Assembly: GCA_951213105.1 (NCBI GenBank)
Contig: OX578135.1
Coordinates: 158,853,750 to 158,917,749, forward strand
Direction of reading: 5' to 3'
Source of the DNA: Amaurobius ferox
Taxonomy: Eukaryota; Arthropoda; Arachnida; Araneae; Amaurobiidae
Length of the DNA: 64,000 bases
Shown here: one piece after another, positions 11,420-23,205 of the stretch
Numbering within the stretch: the stretch's first letter is position 1
Layout of the letters: every line of letters starts with the position of its first letter
Translations under genes and position numbers: made by a program
Notes under the pieces: model-generated
Databases searched by the model: none
What the model saw: only the letters and a program-made list of their open reading frames with translations
Told to the model about the DNA's origin: nothing

Positions 11420-12290
11420 CTGATGTGGACAGCACATGTCTTTCTCTGCAGACTCATATTCGTTCTCTTTATTTATTCAATGATAATTTGAGTTTATCTG
11501 CACAACATAAGCATTTTAAATGACATTGAATTTACACGTTAAACTTAAATTTGGTTCTCATTTGATAGCTGGACTTATTGTCAAAGGTGGCGTAGCGAAA
11601 ACGCGAAAAAACTAGAATATCTCAAGAACGGCTAGTCCTAGAGTAATGGGGTTAGTCTTATTCTTTTTGTTGTCAAAAATCACATATAAAATAGGAATTT
11701 AATTGATATAATTGAGCACACGTAGTCTTTTATTTTTATATATAACGATTTTTGCTGGCCATTTCGCAAAAATAGCCCGTTCCTTTTTCCCGAATCGTAG
11801 TAGAATAACCTACAAATGATTTATATACAAAATTTTGTTAAATTTGGTATATAAATCACTTGTAGGTTATTGAAATATTATACTCCAAATTTTGTTAAAT
11901 TTGGTTCATTAGTTTTTAGCTAGAGTGGATAAAGGCAATTTCTGCGGCCATTTCGCAAAGAAGGCAGATTCTTTTATTACGAATCGTTCTATAATCTAAT
12001 GAACATCAGGATTTCCCACAAAAAACATACCTACCAAATTGTATGAAATTCGGTCCATTAGTTTTTCAATTAGAGTGGATGTAATATCCACACAGACACA
12101 CAGAAACATACACAGATACACCCTTACACACACAGACGTCTTCCTAAAAGTAGTTTTTTCGTGTTCTAGAAGTCCCAAAACGTGTAGATCCTTTGAAAAT
12201 TCGAGTTCCGATCTTCGGCACGATTCCAATACTTTGAGTACATACACATACACATATATATTATCTGTGTATTATCTGTGTATCTAAATT
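11420..12290 (-). mobile_element. Family 2 element copy N, nested in family B copy 1
   Basis: The conserved terminal box CTGATGTGGACAGCACATG is at 11420, then the AATATCTCAAGAACGG module (about 11620). Blocks GGCCATTTCGCAAA (twice), AAATTCGGTCCATTAGTTTT and a CA-rich stretch follow, then GAAAATTCGAGTTCCGATC and CCAATACTTTGAG near 12240. This is the family 2 order seen at 56095-56897. The hairpin end is degraded. No protein frame is present. Confidence 0.6.
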
Positions 12291-12294
12291 CCGT

Positions 12295-12697
12295 GCCTAT
12301 GCAATTACAATAGTTGTGATTTTAAATGATCCCTAAACTTTTATTATTTCTTCAAGGAAGCCTAATTTTAACATATGCAGAATGCAAATATCTCAAGCGA
12401 TTGTAAGATGAATTACATAAGAATTGCTGAATTTTTTTCACACAAATTTATTTAGCTCTGGAGTCTGGAATACAAGTTATATGAATGAAATATTCATTGA
12501 TTTTGCATAAAGAATCAGATGATTTATATTTCGATACAGTTTTAAATATTTAAGTATAATAAATTACTGTAGTACTGTGATAATGTAAAAGATATTACCA
12601 CTGAATGAATCACATTTTAGAAATTTTTAAATGAAATTACATTTCAGTTGGAAAGTGTTTCATAATCAATGCTTATGCATGATTGATCTTTCTTGTT
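12295..12697 (+). mobile_element. Family B copy 1, right part
   Basis: Collinear with 29670-30413: CTATGCAATTACAATA, CTAATTTTAACATATG, TGAAATATTCATTGATTTT, and the terminal GCATGATTGATCTTTCTTGT. The separation from the left part brackets the nested family 2 insertion. Confidence 0.6.
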
Positions 12698-12858
12698 TAT
12701 ATTAGCCTGACATCTCAATTCTCTTGTATTAATAATATTTTTATTTTTACATCCACTTCAACATTAGCCTTTCTATTATTAACCCCTCCTTTTAGTAGCT
12801 CTGATTTTATATTTTCACTTATTTTTGCCTTTTTGAAATTATCGTTATTTATTTCTTA

Positions 12859-12940
12859 CGAATGGCAACAGTAGATCATTTCTTTTTCCTTTGCGAATGG
12901 CAACAGTAGATCATTTCTTTTTCCTTTGCGAATGGCAACA
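12859..12940. repeat. 35-bp tandem repeat
   Basis: Two full units and a partial third, each beginning CGAATGGCAACAGTAGATCA (12859, 12894, 12929), with nearly no divergence. Confidence 0.9.
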
Positions 12941-13350
12941 CTGGTCTCTTCATTCTGGGTTCCCGGGTTCGACAGGTTCGTGCATTTGTAGTGTTATTTT
13001 CCAGGTATACTTGTTTCCTTTTATTTTTTCTTCTTTATATATGTTGTCAAAGTAAAAATAATTTATAGATATAATCTATCTGTTTCTTCAGAAACATACA
13101 TTTTTTGTGTTTACATCGACAAAATACTTGGACCCGAGGAAGAGTTTTGGAGAAGTGAACAAATCCATGATTTAGGCCTGGCCCTAGTTCACTTGTATAG
13201 CATTAATGATTAGATTTCATTTGTTTTTCTTTTATCCATTCCATACCATTGATTTTTGATGATTTTCTTTAACTTGATGATTCGAAATTTATATTTTATT
13301 CCATTTGATTGAAGATTTGCTGATTTATACTTTTATTTTGTAGGCTTGTT
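12941..13350. other. Upstream flank of the reverse transcriptase frame
   Basis: No frame continues upstream of a stop at 13350. A CCCGGGTTCGACAGG (B-box-like) stretch at about 12961 and a pyrimidine-AG (TTTTATTTTGTAG at about 13343) are present. I cannot say whether an upstream exon exists. Confidence 0.3.
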
Positions 13351-13406
13351 AGAAAGTTAGGTTTTTCGAGTTACAGCTTCTCACTTTTCTTTCATTGGAC
13401 TTTCAT

Positions 13407-13458
13407 ACTATTTTTATTATATATATATATATGAATATGTGTATATATATATATATGA

Positions 13459-13492
<34 letters not shown>

Positions 13493-13494
13493 CC
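13407..13494. repeat. TA microsatellite with ATGAATATGTG interruptions
   Basis: Two ATGAATATGTGTATA interruptions in a TA run. It is open in the reverse transcriptase frame and adds Tyr/Ile repeats to its apparent N-terminus. Confidence 0.85.
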
Positions 13495-15425
13495 ATTTTA
13501 TAGAAGAAATCAAGACATATAAAACTATAAAGGAAAATTGGATTAAAAATAAAGTGTTCGGAATAAAGAAAAAGTTTTTATATCGTATTTGGTTGGAATG
13601 GATGAAAAACCCCATTATGCAAGATAACGATAAAGACGATCCTATCCTTACAGCAAACATTGCCATTTTTTACGATATATTTAAATTAAAAGCAAAGAAA
13701 TTGGAAATTATGCTAGAACAAAATAATAATAATCCATATGGGAAGGAATATCTAATTACAACTTTTTGTAATAAGAATTATGATGCAATACCATTTAAGA
13801 CAATTTTGAAAAAACATAATTATCTCCTACCGATAAAAAAGACCGAAGTTTGTTTAACATATCGATATATGAAAACTAACGGACGTAAAATCTTCAATTA
13901 TAATATGATCGGAAGACAGTTGGACAAAAATGATAACTTGATATGTCAATGTGAAACAAGTAAATTTCGCAATAGAGATCATGATCACATTGTTACTGGT
14001 GATTTAGAAGTTGCAATGGATTCGGATTTTAGAGAATTTTTACAATTGGGCACTAAATTCAGATTTCAGAATTTTTATAATCACGGAAAACTTTTTAAAA
14101 AGGATCTAGATGATTTTATTTACAAACTAGCTGTAAAGTACAGTTTTCCAATGGAAACCTTTCAAGAATGGAAGAGTGCAGTTTTAGCTGATTTTAATCT
14201 TTATTACAAAAACCGACAAAATAAAATTACTAATTATAAAATGGACAAGAACCGGTTGAAAATATTTCAAAATATGTATGTGATCACTTATATGGACAAA
14301 GTTACCTCAAACTATGCATTTACTTGTAAAAAATACTATGTAGAGCAATTAAAAAAATGTTACGACAACGAAACAATGTATAAACTAAATGTTTTGTCTA
14401 AAACGGCAAATGAAAACAAAATCACAGCATTGTATAAAAGGATCGGTATTGAAATCACTACAATCAAATTTCCATACCTGGTATTAATACCTAAAATGCA
14501 TAAGTCACCCGTCAAATTTAGACCGGTGACTGTGGGATGTGGAACTTATTTAACTAAGGCAAATGCTATCCTGCTGAATATTTTAAGACCTACAATGGCG
14601 AAAATAAAATCAAGTGGTACGGTAATGGTATCAAATAGTAATGAAGTCATAGAAAAGTTGAGCAAAATACCAGAGAGATTACACCTTAAAAGCTACGATT
14701 TTAAAGATTTATTCAATAACATAAATTTAAAGGATCTGTTTGAGATCATGATCGAAACATTTCATGAATACAATTTGCATCTATTTATCAACATCAATAG
14801 TTACGAAAACCTCATCAAATTCGTTTTATATGAAAACTTACTTTACAACGGAGATTCATTCTATCAACAAATTCAAGGTATTCCCATGGGGGGTGGCTGT
14901 TCCTCCATGTTGGCTGATATCTATTTGAATAAGTATGAGATCGGAACTCATTATCTAAATGAAATTCCCTATTTCAGATTTGTGGACGATGTGCTTATTG
15001 GAAATTTTGAAAGTAATTATCAATTTAACTTCAACTTTTATCCCGCAAATTTGGAATTGATCGAAACAAAACAAGTGAAGAAAGAAATAACAGAGTTTTT
15101 AGATATAAGCATTTATTACGACAACAAAGAAAGTATTTGCTTTAAAATGTATGATAAAAGAAAGACCTTTGATGTCAGCATAAACTATATCATCAGCTGG
15201 AATTCCAACTTGAGTATAGGCGTACTACGTAACTTAATACTCAATCATCTTAACAGGATTAAAAGATTAAATACAACCAAGACCGAACGCATTATATGCG
15301 AACGTAATTTGGTATGTGAAGCGAAAAAACAGCTATATCCGTTACATTTCCTAAAGCATTATTATGAAAAATCATACAAAAAGTATGATCAGGACTTTTA
15401 TGCAAAATTCTATGAACTATTATAG
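13431..15425 (+). CDS. Reverse transcriptase, Penelope-like palm motifs, no endonuclease
   Basis: An intact 664-codon frame from the first ATG; residues below count from it. The true start is probably later (ATG at 13602), because the first ~25 residues are microsatellite-encoded. Visible motifs: a CxC...HxH cluster (C172, C174, H184, H186, followed by IVTGDL) that could bind zinc; LIPKMHKSPVKFRPV at nucleotides about 14482-14526, equivalent to the PK-H-----RP fingers motif; motif A SYDFKDLF with D423; motif B QGIPMGGGCSS at 482-492; motif C FRFVDDVLIG with D519 and D520; then FLDISIYYD and MYDKRKTFDVSI. Order and wording match Penelope-like and related uncharacterised metazoan reverse transcriptases. 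There is no C-terminal GIY-YIG domain, integrase or RNase H. No stops or frameshifts, unlike all surrounding repeats, suggesting recent mobility or a selected host gene. Alternative: a viral-like reverse transcriptase. Confidence 0.8.
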
Positions 15426-15970
15426 TTACGTCACGCTGGATGCAAAAAGATTAACTGTGACATGTATCTTAACCGTAACATGTTATAAGGACTTACAAGG
15501 ACTTGCACGTAATGAAAAGTCAGTGCTGATATGGATGTTATAGGTTGTTTAGACATTAGGCATCCAAGTAGTCTTGCTATTAGTATCGTTTCATGTTGGT
15601 GATCTGGGTTTTCAAGTACGTTTTTCAATGGATTGAATTTGGCTTTTTCAATGGATTGGATTTGCTTTTTCAGTGGATTGGATTTTGCTTTTCCAGCGTT
15701 GGTATATGGAGGACTGCTTCAGGCGAGTCTGGTTCCGGGAACGTTTCCTGGGATTAAAAGCGTGCTTCAACCGGGAACAAGGGGTCGTAATCCCCCTTGG
15801 CCGTTCGACTTCCTTGTAAGCATCCCCATCCGTTTTTACTTCTTTCATTTCTTATTCATTTGAATCCATATTCGTGCTTATATTGTATGTGCTGCAATGC
15901 GCCTTATGATAGTATGGGCATATCCCGTTTTAATATTTCTAGTAAAAGTTATATTTTACTTAACATTTGT
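15426..15970. other. 3' flank of the reverse transcriptase, with a short tandem repeat
   Basis: Three diverged ~26-bp units containing CAATGGATTG(G) and TTGCTTTTT lie at about 15627-15695. A less AT-rich stretch GGTTCCGGGAACGTTTCCTG and CAACCGGGAACAAGG at 15731-15782 follows. It may be the 3' untranslated region of the element. No poly-A tail or target duplication was found. Confidence 0.4.
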
Positions 15971-15972
15971 AT

Positions 15973-16014
15973 TGTATATATATATATATATGTATATGTA
16001 TATATATATATATC

Positions 16015-16045
<31 letters not shown>

Positions 16046-16067
16046 GAATATGTATATATATATATGT

Positions 16068-16115
<48 letters not shown>

Positions 16116-16117
16116 GT

Positions 16118-16160
<43 letters not shown>

Positions 16161-16202
16161 CATATATATATATACATACATATATATATATATATATATA
16201 TC
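15973..16202. repeat. Large TA/TATG microsatellite
   Basis: About 230 bp of TA with TATGTA variants. Long Tyr/Ile frames on both strands are by-products. Confidence 0.95.
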
Positions 16203-16715
16203 AGAAAAATGTAATAATAAAAGTAATCAATTGAAGTAATCGTGAAATATTAACATGAGCATGGAAGCAAAACCACTTCCATAGTGCCGATAATAGAAAA
16301 GAACAGCACCGGCCCAAATTCGAAGATTGTCAAGAATTAAATTCATCTTCAGGTCTGAGTATTTAATTCTAACTAACCTAAACAAATGCCTGTTTCAGAT
16401 TGGGCAATAGTACATTACTAAAAATGCCCAAACTCAGACTACAGACACCAAAAGATGAAAAATTGAAAGTAAGAAATATTAGGAAATCTATTATTACCAT
16501 GAGGCAGGAACCTTTCTTCTTTCACCACGTATAGGTACGATCAACCGCAATAGTATGAAAAATGTCGAGAAGCACCGGAATGAACATGACGAAATACAAC
16601 CTAGGAGGTAGAACATACATTCACAGCGACACTCCCAGACCCGTCCAATGAGTCAGAGCCGGAGACAGGACAATCACCCATATAAGTAAAACAGAACATG
16701 AACATGAAACATACA
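16203..16715. other. Gene-free DNA
   Basis: Moderately AT-rich, no repeat copy or coding frame that I can support. Confidence 0.4.
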
Positions 16716-16724
16716 CACACACAC

Positions 16725-16862
16725 ACCCGGCCGTCCGACCGTCTAATTAGTTGCTCATGTCCACAGGATGAGTCGGACAGTCTGGGTCTTCAACACACCC
16801 GGCCGTCCAAACAGTTACCTTACACCTTTCTGGTAGGTCGGACTGTCTGGGTCTCAACACAC
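16725..16862 (+). repeat. Two SINE tail hairpin domains in tandem
   Basis: Two units, each starting CCCGGCCGTCC (about 16727 and 16799) and ending GTCTGGGTCT(T)CAACACA. The second is nearly identical to the S2 tail at 2932-2990. The first is a diverged relative whose loop differs (TTGCTCATGTCC). In the first, GTCCGAC and GTCGGAC can extend the stem. Confidence 0.7.
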
Positions 16863-16915
16863 ACACAAATATATATGTATGTGTGTGTGTGTGTATACAT
16901 ATATATATATTTGAA
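16863..16915. repeat. CA/TG/TA microsatellite
   Basis: Short runs of CA, TG and TA directly after the SINE tail. Confidence 0.7.
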
Positions 16916-17345
16916 ATGAAGTAAAAATAATAGCTTTTCAGTAAAAAAAAAAAATAAAGTTTATATAATTAAAAGATAATTATAGGAATACATTTATGTT
17001 TTTTTAGTAACGGGGTGACAATTAAATCAATTAAATTAAACCCTTTATTAAATTTGAAAATTGGCTTAAATAATGACATTTATTATTCTGTGATTAAGAG
17101 CACATGAGACACTATAAGTTATAAACTTTTAAAATGCAAAATAGTTGTCCTCCTATATATGCTATAAATAAATAAATAAAAAAACCTGTTATTTTAGGTC
17201 ATTGAAAAGTTGATAATAACCCACATTTCGATCTGTTTTTATATTTTTCTTTAAATAAAAAAAAATCTAATCTATCTGAATTCATCCAAATCACAATTTC
17301 GATTATTTCTGTAGAGAATGATGTATGGCACTTAAATATAAAGAT

Positions 17346-18805
17346 ATGATGTGGACAGCTTTTTCCTACATAATGGAATTACTTTACTTCACAGTTTAAT
17401 GAGCACGTGCAAGATTTCCGTACAATATTTTTTAGCGTTGAATTGTACATTAATATTGCTCTTTTCTGAGGGTGATAGCACGTAAAACTATTTCGAAGTA
17501 GAAAATTAGCTTTTATTTTGAGCACTAACTTGACAACTAAAAAGCATCCGCTAAGCATAGTTCATATATCAAACGATTACAATAATTAGAAACTATTTTA
17601 TTATATAAAATTAATGGTTTGAGTTCCAATCAATATATTCCTTAAAATCAAAATTGAAATTCTTATAATATTTCTCAAAAATCAATATTGTATTTAACAT
17701 TTCGTTGTTTAATTTCCAAATGTGAATCTCGTTACTATAACAACCATCTAATCATTGGTAAATAGGCGTATAAATAAAATGAACGTTAAAACTTTCATTC
17801 TGATTAATACTTATACAACTCCCTATCAAAAAGTAATCCTTAAAAAACGCAATTAATTTACGACACCTTAGATTCCTCCCCTCCCTCCCAACATAACTGA
17901 CCTGTCCTACAAAACGTGAAACTCACTATATTTTGAATCAAGAATATTAATTTCCCCAAACCAACGGATAATATCAAATAAATTAAACTTCATTTCCCGA
18001 GATATTGAATATTCATTAATTTGGCGTCATTCTCGTTAATTCAATGTCATTTCTGCCAATTTAGCAACATTTTCGTTAATTCGGCAACATTTACAAAGAT
18101 TTGTCAAGTTGACGATATTTTGTCGCCAAATTTATCGCCAAGCAATAGAGAAAAAAAAAGACTCTTGAAAAATTGTTAGGCATCCAAATACAAAACTATT
18201 ACAAAAAGTATCTTCTCTCATAAATAGAACGAACTAGATTTTCTAGCATGGTGTTAACAAATTTATCGTATAGTATTGCATATGGAAAGGGAATCTATTT
18301 CACAATAGTTAATACCTTTAAATGCTATGTAATTGTTTAATAACTTTACTTGAAAAACGCACAATATCTCAAGAAAAGTTCTTGCTGATGTTGTAAAAGC
18401 TTATGTCATTCATTTTCTAATAAAAAGTTACATAAGAAATGATGATTTATGTAACATTATTAAAGGTTCTGATTTTATGATTTTTTCAAAATTTCATTCG
18501 AAAATTGGCGGGGTCTTCTGAACATTCGATTGCGTTTAAAATCAATAGAGTTCCAGTATTCATTAATTATAATAATCGTACCAAATTTCATTCGAAACGC
18601 CCCATTCGCTTGTAAAATATCGAATCAGCAAACTAACGGACACACACACACATACACCACCTCAAAAATGTTCGGTTCGGATTCAGGGATGCTTGAAACG
18701 TGCTCTACCGTCGGAAACTCGAATTTGAACGTTCGACCCCGTCCCAATACTTTCCCTATACATTATATCCTATCCACTATTTCCCTATGCATATAGAGAA
18801 AGAAA
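17346..18805 (-). mobile_element. Family 1-like element copy G, expanded
   Basis: The terminal box TGATGTGGACAGC is at 17347. The 20-bp iteron-like array is at about 18003-18110, the TCTCAAGAAAAGTT module at about 18365, a CA run, GAAACTCGAATTTGAACG, and a hairpin end CAATACTTTCCCTATACAT...GCATATAGAGAAAG at 18745-18804. The terminal box lies about 650 bp from the array instead of about 110 bp in other copies, so roughly 0.5 kb of extra AT-rich DNA (17400-17990) is inserted or is a lineage difference. Confidence 0.55.
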
Positions 18806-19037
18806 AAATATTTTAAATATTTTGATCAAATGCCCACTCATTCCCGAAATGTCCCACAATACATCTTTATAAAATATCCATTTATGTAACATTCGCATTA
18901 TTTCTTATATACCTCCTATTATTCCTTATTTAACAAGCATACTTCTTGTATTTGTTTCAAGTTTTCAGCTCAAGAATCGCACTGGCTCCTAAAAATTTGA
19001 GTGCAGTGCAAAACAATATTACAAGTCATTCATTTCA

Positions 19038-19256
19038 ATGGACGAACAGATAAATTTTAACAGAGAAATTTGGCTCTCAGAATTTCGACAGAACATTACG
19101 TGGCCCGATGGCTTCACTGAAGTTGAAGAGCACTTTTTATATATATATAATCTGTCCGTTGAAGAATTCCAAAACGCTGCGAGATGGCTATCGATGCCTG
19201 ATCAGTCGCTGAATCCGCTTCTCGTCAGAAAGGGTGTCACTTTAATGAGCGACTGA
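19038..19256 (+). CDS. Small ORF, 72 aa, unknown function
   Basis: ATG-initiated with a purine-poor but acceptable context (TTCAATGG), ending in TGA at 19254. The peptide is acidic, with a globular-looking composition (NFNREIWLSEFRQNI..., EVEEHFLYIYNLSVEEFQNA..., LNPLLVRKG...), not the low-complexity output of a repeat. A pyrimidine-AG (AAGTTTTCAG) occurs about 70 bp upstream at 18969. No signal peptide or membrane segment. I do not recognise the family. It could be a small gene, an exon, or a remnant of a mobile-element protein. Confidence 0.35.
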   Translation: MDEQINFNREIWLSEFRQNITWPDGFTEVEEHFLYIYNLSVEEFQNAARWLSMPDQSLNPLLVRKGVTLMSD

Positions 19257-19584
19257 GTCACGTGCGAATGTCGCATCAGTCACTGTTCCGGAAGTGGCGA
19301 CCGCCCTCTAAAACCACAACTGCCATATATGACGGAGGAGCCGGCACTTGCTCTATCAGCAGTATAAAGAAGAATGCAAAAAGTTATCGATATTAATTTT
19401 GTTTATCTCGTCGCCATCACGTGCGTCTCAGACAGCTCTTTCTTGTAAATTGTTCCTAATTATTATTCTCAATTATATCTTCTATTCTTATTATTGCTTC
19501 AATTGATTGTTCTCTGTTATGGTTTCAAGTAATTGTAAGGTGTTCGCAAGGAGAGGGATTCAATCAGTGGCGTAGGCAGGAGGT

Positions 19585-19680
19585 TGTGGAATGTTAGACT
19601 TTATAGCCGAATGAAAACAATTCGCCAGAGATGGAATCGAACCCGCCATCCTGGATCGCGCTCAAATTATACATTGTATA
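19585..19680 (-). repeat. tRNA-like SINE head
   Basis: On the minus strand GGCGGGTTCGATTCCATC is a strong B-box. The A-box side is degraded near 19650-19680. Confidence 0.4.
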
Positions 19681-19914
19681 TTTTAGTTGTGTTAAAAATT
19701 CTTATTACAATGTATAAATTCTTGATAAGTTTAAATGAACCCACGTCCATGACTAATAACGATCTAATGTTCATGGGAGGTGTTCATTGTGCTTAATCAG
19801 CTACTTACTACACCACTCCAGTCATGTAAGTATACACTAGAATAACCATCACATACTTCCCCTTACGAAACAACGTTGGAAAAAGAGGGCTCCAATTTCC
19901 GGCTGTTATCACTC

Positions 19915-20025
19915 TACAATTTCTGTTCGGGCGCCGTTGTAGTCTATCTCTGAAACATTCGCTCTCAAACCGGACCTCTTGAATTGCGCTCAGACCTGCT
20001 AGCTACTATACCACTCTAACCCTAT
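19915..20025 (-). repeat. SINE with S1-type body and a different tRNA-like head
   Basis: GTTCGGGCGCCGTTGTAG at 19926 matches the S1 body piece at 215-232. The adjoining tRNA-like head (B-box GGTCCGGTTTGAG, A-box region near 20010 on minus) differs from the S1 head at 246-320. Confidence 0.45.
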
Positions 20026-20141
20026 AAAGAAATACTAAAAGTATCATACAAGGTTTTTATTTTCCTTTATAAGTAACCAAATATTTTATTTACTATTTTG
20101 CAAAATATTCTTACTCGAGACTAAAATAGTTCCATAAGAAA

Positions 20142-20156
20142 GGGGGGGGGGGGGGG
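20142..20156 (+). repeat. Poly-G tract (15 G)
   Basis: Uninterrupted run of 15 G in AT-rich surroundings. Confidence 0.95.
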
Positions 20157-20247
20157 TTGGACGCCCACCCCACACACATTATCGACTACACTGATCCGTA
20201 TGGTATATTAATAATCTTGGCTTAATAAACTCAGTAGAGTTGACAGA

Positions 20248-20270
20248 ATATATATATATATATATATATA
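20248..20270. repeat. Short TA microsatellite
   Basis: About 22 bp of TA followed by poly-T. Confidence 0.8.
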
Positions 20271-20412
20271 TTTTTTTTGTACGGGGAGTGGGGAGGGTGA
20301 TAACCAAATATTTGTTTCTCATTTTTCCAAATATCATTTCTCTAAATTTTAATGGGTTCCCATAGGTTCTTTGGGGGGCTATGACACCCCCATCTTTTGG
20401 CACCCCCATCTT

Positions 20413-20480
20413 TTGGTCCGACCATTCAAACGGTTACTCTAAGTCCTCGGACGAGTCGGGTGGTCTGGGTTTTCGACCCC
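20413..20480 (+). repeat. SINE tail hairpin domain, diverged
   Basis: GGTCCGACCATTCAAACGG, then GGTTACTCTAAG and GTCGGGTGGTCTGGGTTTTC. Same order as the S2 tail. Confidence 0.5.
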
Positions 20481-22050
20481 CATCTTTTGGCGACGCTGCT
20501 ATATAATCCTTCAAGGTTTTGCTAGTATGTAATGTAAACATAACACAGTTACCTTTACAACGTCTTTTATGAAAGTTATCTTTTTGATGTGAAACCTTTT
20601 TACCTTCTCTCTCTTTTTCGACATAAAGTTGAACTTACTCATTCCTGCATCATCTGCGCCATCGCAGAATAAAGGACCCCACTTTATATCCACTTACTGG
20701 ATTCGTAGCTATCTATTCCACGATTTTCCGTTAAATCTCTATTGCAGAACTCCCTATATTATATTTATTCATGCTATATATAATATTTTCCCACTACCAA
20801 ACTACTTTAATTGATATTAAAATTCAAAAAATATACATATGAACATTAAATATGTAAAAAAAAAAAAACTATTTTACCGTCGTGTCTTTGGTAAAAGAAT
20901 GTGTATCCTTTTTTGACCGCACTGGAAGCCGAAAAACAGCAAGACCGAAACTGTCTACTTACAGCAATCCTAACTTGATAACAGGGAGTTATAGGAAATA
21001 CTGTAAACTTCTTCAACGTTATATAGTTAGTCATTGTACTAATAATAACTGTATGAAGACAAAAATCAGTTAAAAATCCATAGCGGTGTCAAGCTAGGTT
21101 TGGCTGCCCTCAAGTATAAGAAAGATAGATGGTTCTGCTGAGTTTCATTCCTCCATGACATAGAAAAATGCTCCGCTGCAAAATTTTAGTGTCGCCATCT
21201 ACTGTATAGAAAGTGAAGTAGAACTAAAGAGGAGGAAAAACTGACGAGGAGAGAAAGAAATCTACACCTATCAAAGGATCGTTCTATATCTATCATAAGA
21301 TACCAGAGGGCATGATTCTCCTTCCAAATATCTGTAAAGGTACTTTAAAACAACGCAGTGAACCTCAAATTGTGCTTTCATTACATTCCCAATATTGATT
21401 ATTAACAATAATATTTAACAATAATAATTAATAACAACAACAAAAAAATAATAAAAATATTAAAACATACTAATATTTAAAAATGCATTTATTTTATAAG
21501 ATCCTAAGTTTGTAATATCTGTTTTATACTTTTTAAATTTATGACTTATGGACCGCAATGACTCAGAAATGTATTTTCTAATCTAATTGTATATACTTGC
21601 CAAAGCACTGAAGTAAGTCGAAAACTATTTAAATATGAATTTTCTTTCCAGATAACTTACCAGATAAGTATACTTACCATAAAATTCCAGATAATTTCTA
21701 TAAAATTCTTCATGAATAATAAAAAAAAAACCCTTATCACTTAAAAAAAAAAGAAATATTATAATTATTTCGGTAAGTTTATTATGATTCAAATAACGAA
21801 TAATGGACCTTTCAAATAGTGAAATTTAGTTCTGTAACCGGGATAAAGGTTCAGAAAATCGAAAATCCTTTGCGCACGCATTCAAATTGATGGGATCTTT
21901 TTTAATTTTCTTGCTTTTTTTTTTTTTTATCTTAAGTATTATTTACTGTTAGCCAAAAGTCGCATAAAATGTGATTTATGTATAAATTGTCAAACGACGT
22001 GTTTAAAACTGCAGAGAAATTATCACTAGAAACTAACAGTTAAAATAAAA
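20481..22050. other. AT-rich intergenic DNA
   Basis: No supportable gene. Poly-A and simple AAT/AAC-type stretches around 21400-21480. Confidence 0.4.
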
Positions 22051-22054
22051 AAAT

Positions 22055-22556
22055 CTGATGTGGGCAGCACATGACTTTCCTTATATAATGCAATGAATTT
22101 ACTACTTTTACAGGAAAAGAGTAGGTAATTCTTATAGTAGTTTTTCCAAGATATTGAATTTTCGTCAATTAGTCGTCATTTTCATTGATTTAGCGTCATT
22201 TTTATCCATTTGGCGAGATTTTCGTTAATTTGGCAACATTTAAAAAAGTCTCCAAGTTGGCGATATTCCGTCAAATTCGTCGCCAAAATCTCGTCAAACA
22301 TTATGCTGAGAAATAAGTTATTCTTATAGCAGAAAAATGACTATTGGCGTTCAAATACAAAAATATTACTCAAAGTATCTTTTCTCATGAATGGAACGAA
22401 CTAGATCCACGAGAATGATATCACCAAATTTATTGCACGATATTACATATGAAAAGTGAACATGTTTCTCGGCAGTTAATATATTTTTTTTAATTTATGG
22501 GATTTTTTGATAAATTTATTTGAAAAATGTGCAATATCTCGAGAACGTCTCCGTAA
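22055..22556 (-). mobile_element. Family 1 copy P, half element
   Basis: The terminal box CTGATGTGGGCAGCACATGA is at 22055, the 20-bp array at about 22155-22255, the CGCCAAAATCTCGTCAAAC segment, and the CAATATCTCGAGAACG module at 22532. Homology stops there. The microsatellite and hairpin half is missing. Confidence 0.7.
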
Positions 22557-22924
22557 ATCCCACCTAAATTTTTCAACTATCCGATAGAAAAACATTTTTA
22601 TAAATAAATTTATAAAAATTGCAGTACTGATAAATGTATAGAAAAAGAGTTGGTTGTGAAAGTAAATTACTTTAATGTACACCCGTACGCTTTGTGGCCG
22701 TTTTATATTTAAAATTCAATATATTAATTTATTTCATGATTACAAAGGATGTAAATATAAATAAAATTCAAGCTAAATTTTTTTAACGTAATTATTTTTA
22801 AATTATTATTTTTTCTAAATATTTGGAACAATTTTTGTGCTTGGTAAAAATATGTTCTTTTAATTTTTAAAAATACTTATAATTTTTTTTTGTATGTGTG
22901 ACAATATTAAAATGCGTGAAAAAG

Positions 22925-22955
<31 letters not shown>

Positions 22956-23140
22956 AGAAAAATAGGTTAAAAATTATGTTTAAAAATTTGTTCAAGGCAT
23001 TCAACGGTATACTAAATATGGTATATTAAAAAATAAAAACTATTTTCATAGAGTAATGTAATATTTTTTCTTCTTTTTAATCAATTATTTAATGAACAAT
23101 CTCTTTATTATTGTCTAGTATACACTTTAGACTCTCCCGG
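22557..23140. other. AT-rich DNA with a short TA run
   Basis: TA microsatellite at 22931-22953; otherwise nothing seen. Confidence 0.4.
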
Positions 23141-23205
23141 TCGCCTAGGTAACTGCTCGTGTCCTAGTCGTGCGGTCTGGGACTTCAACACCTTAAGACT
23201 CTGAA
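23141..23205 (+). repeat. SINE tail hairpin domain, diverged
   Basis: CCCGGTCGCCTAGGTAACTG then CTAGTCGTGCGGTCTGGGAC and TTCAACACC, parallel to the S1/S2 hairpin domain. Confidence 0.5.

Noticed and set aside
15797..16234. 145-aa and shorter Tyr/Ile-rich frames on both strands
   Set aside because: They read through the TA microsatellite; any frame stays open there.
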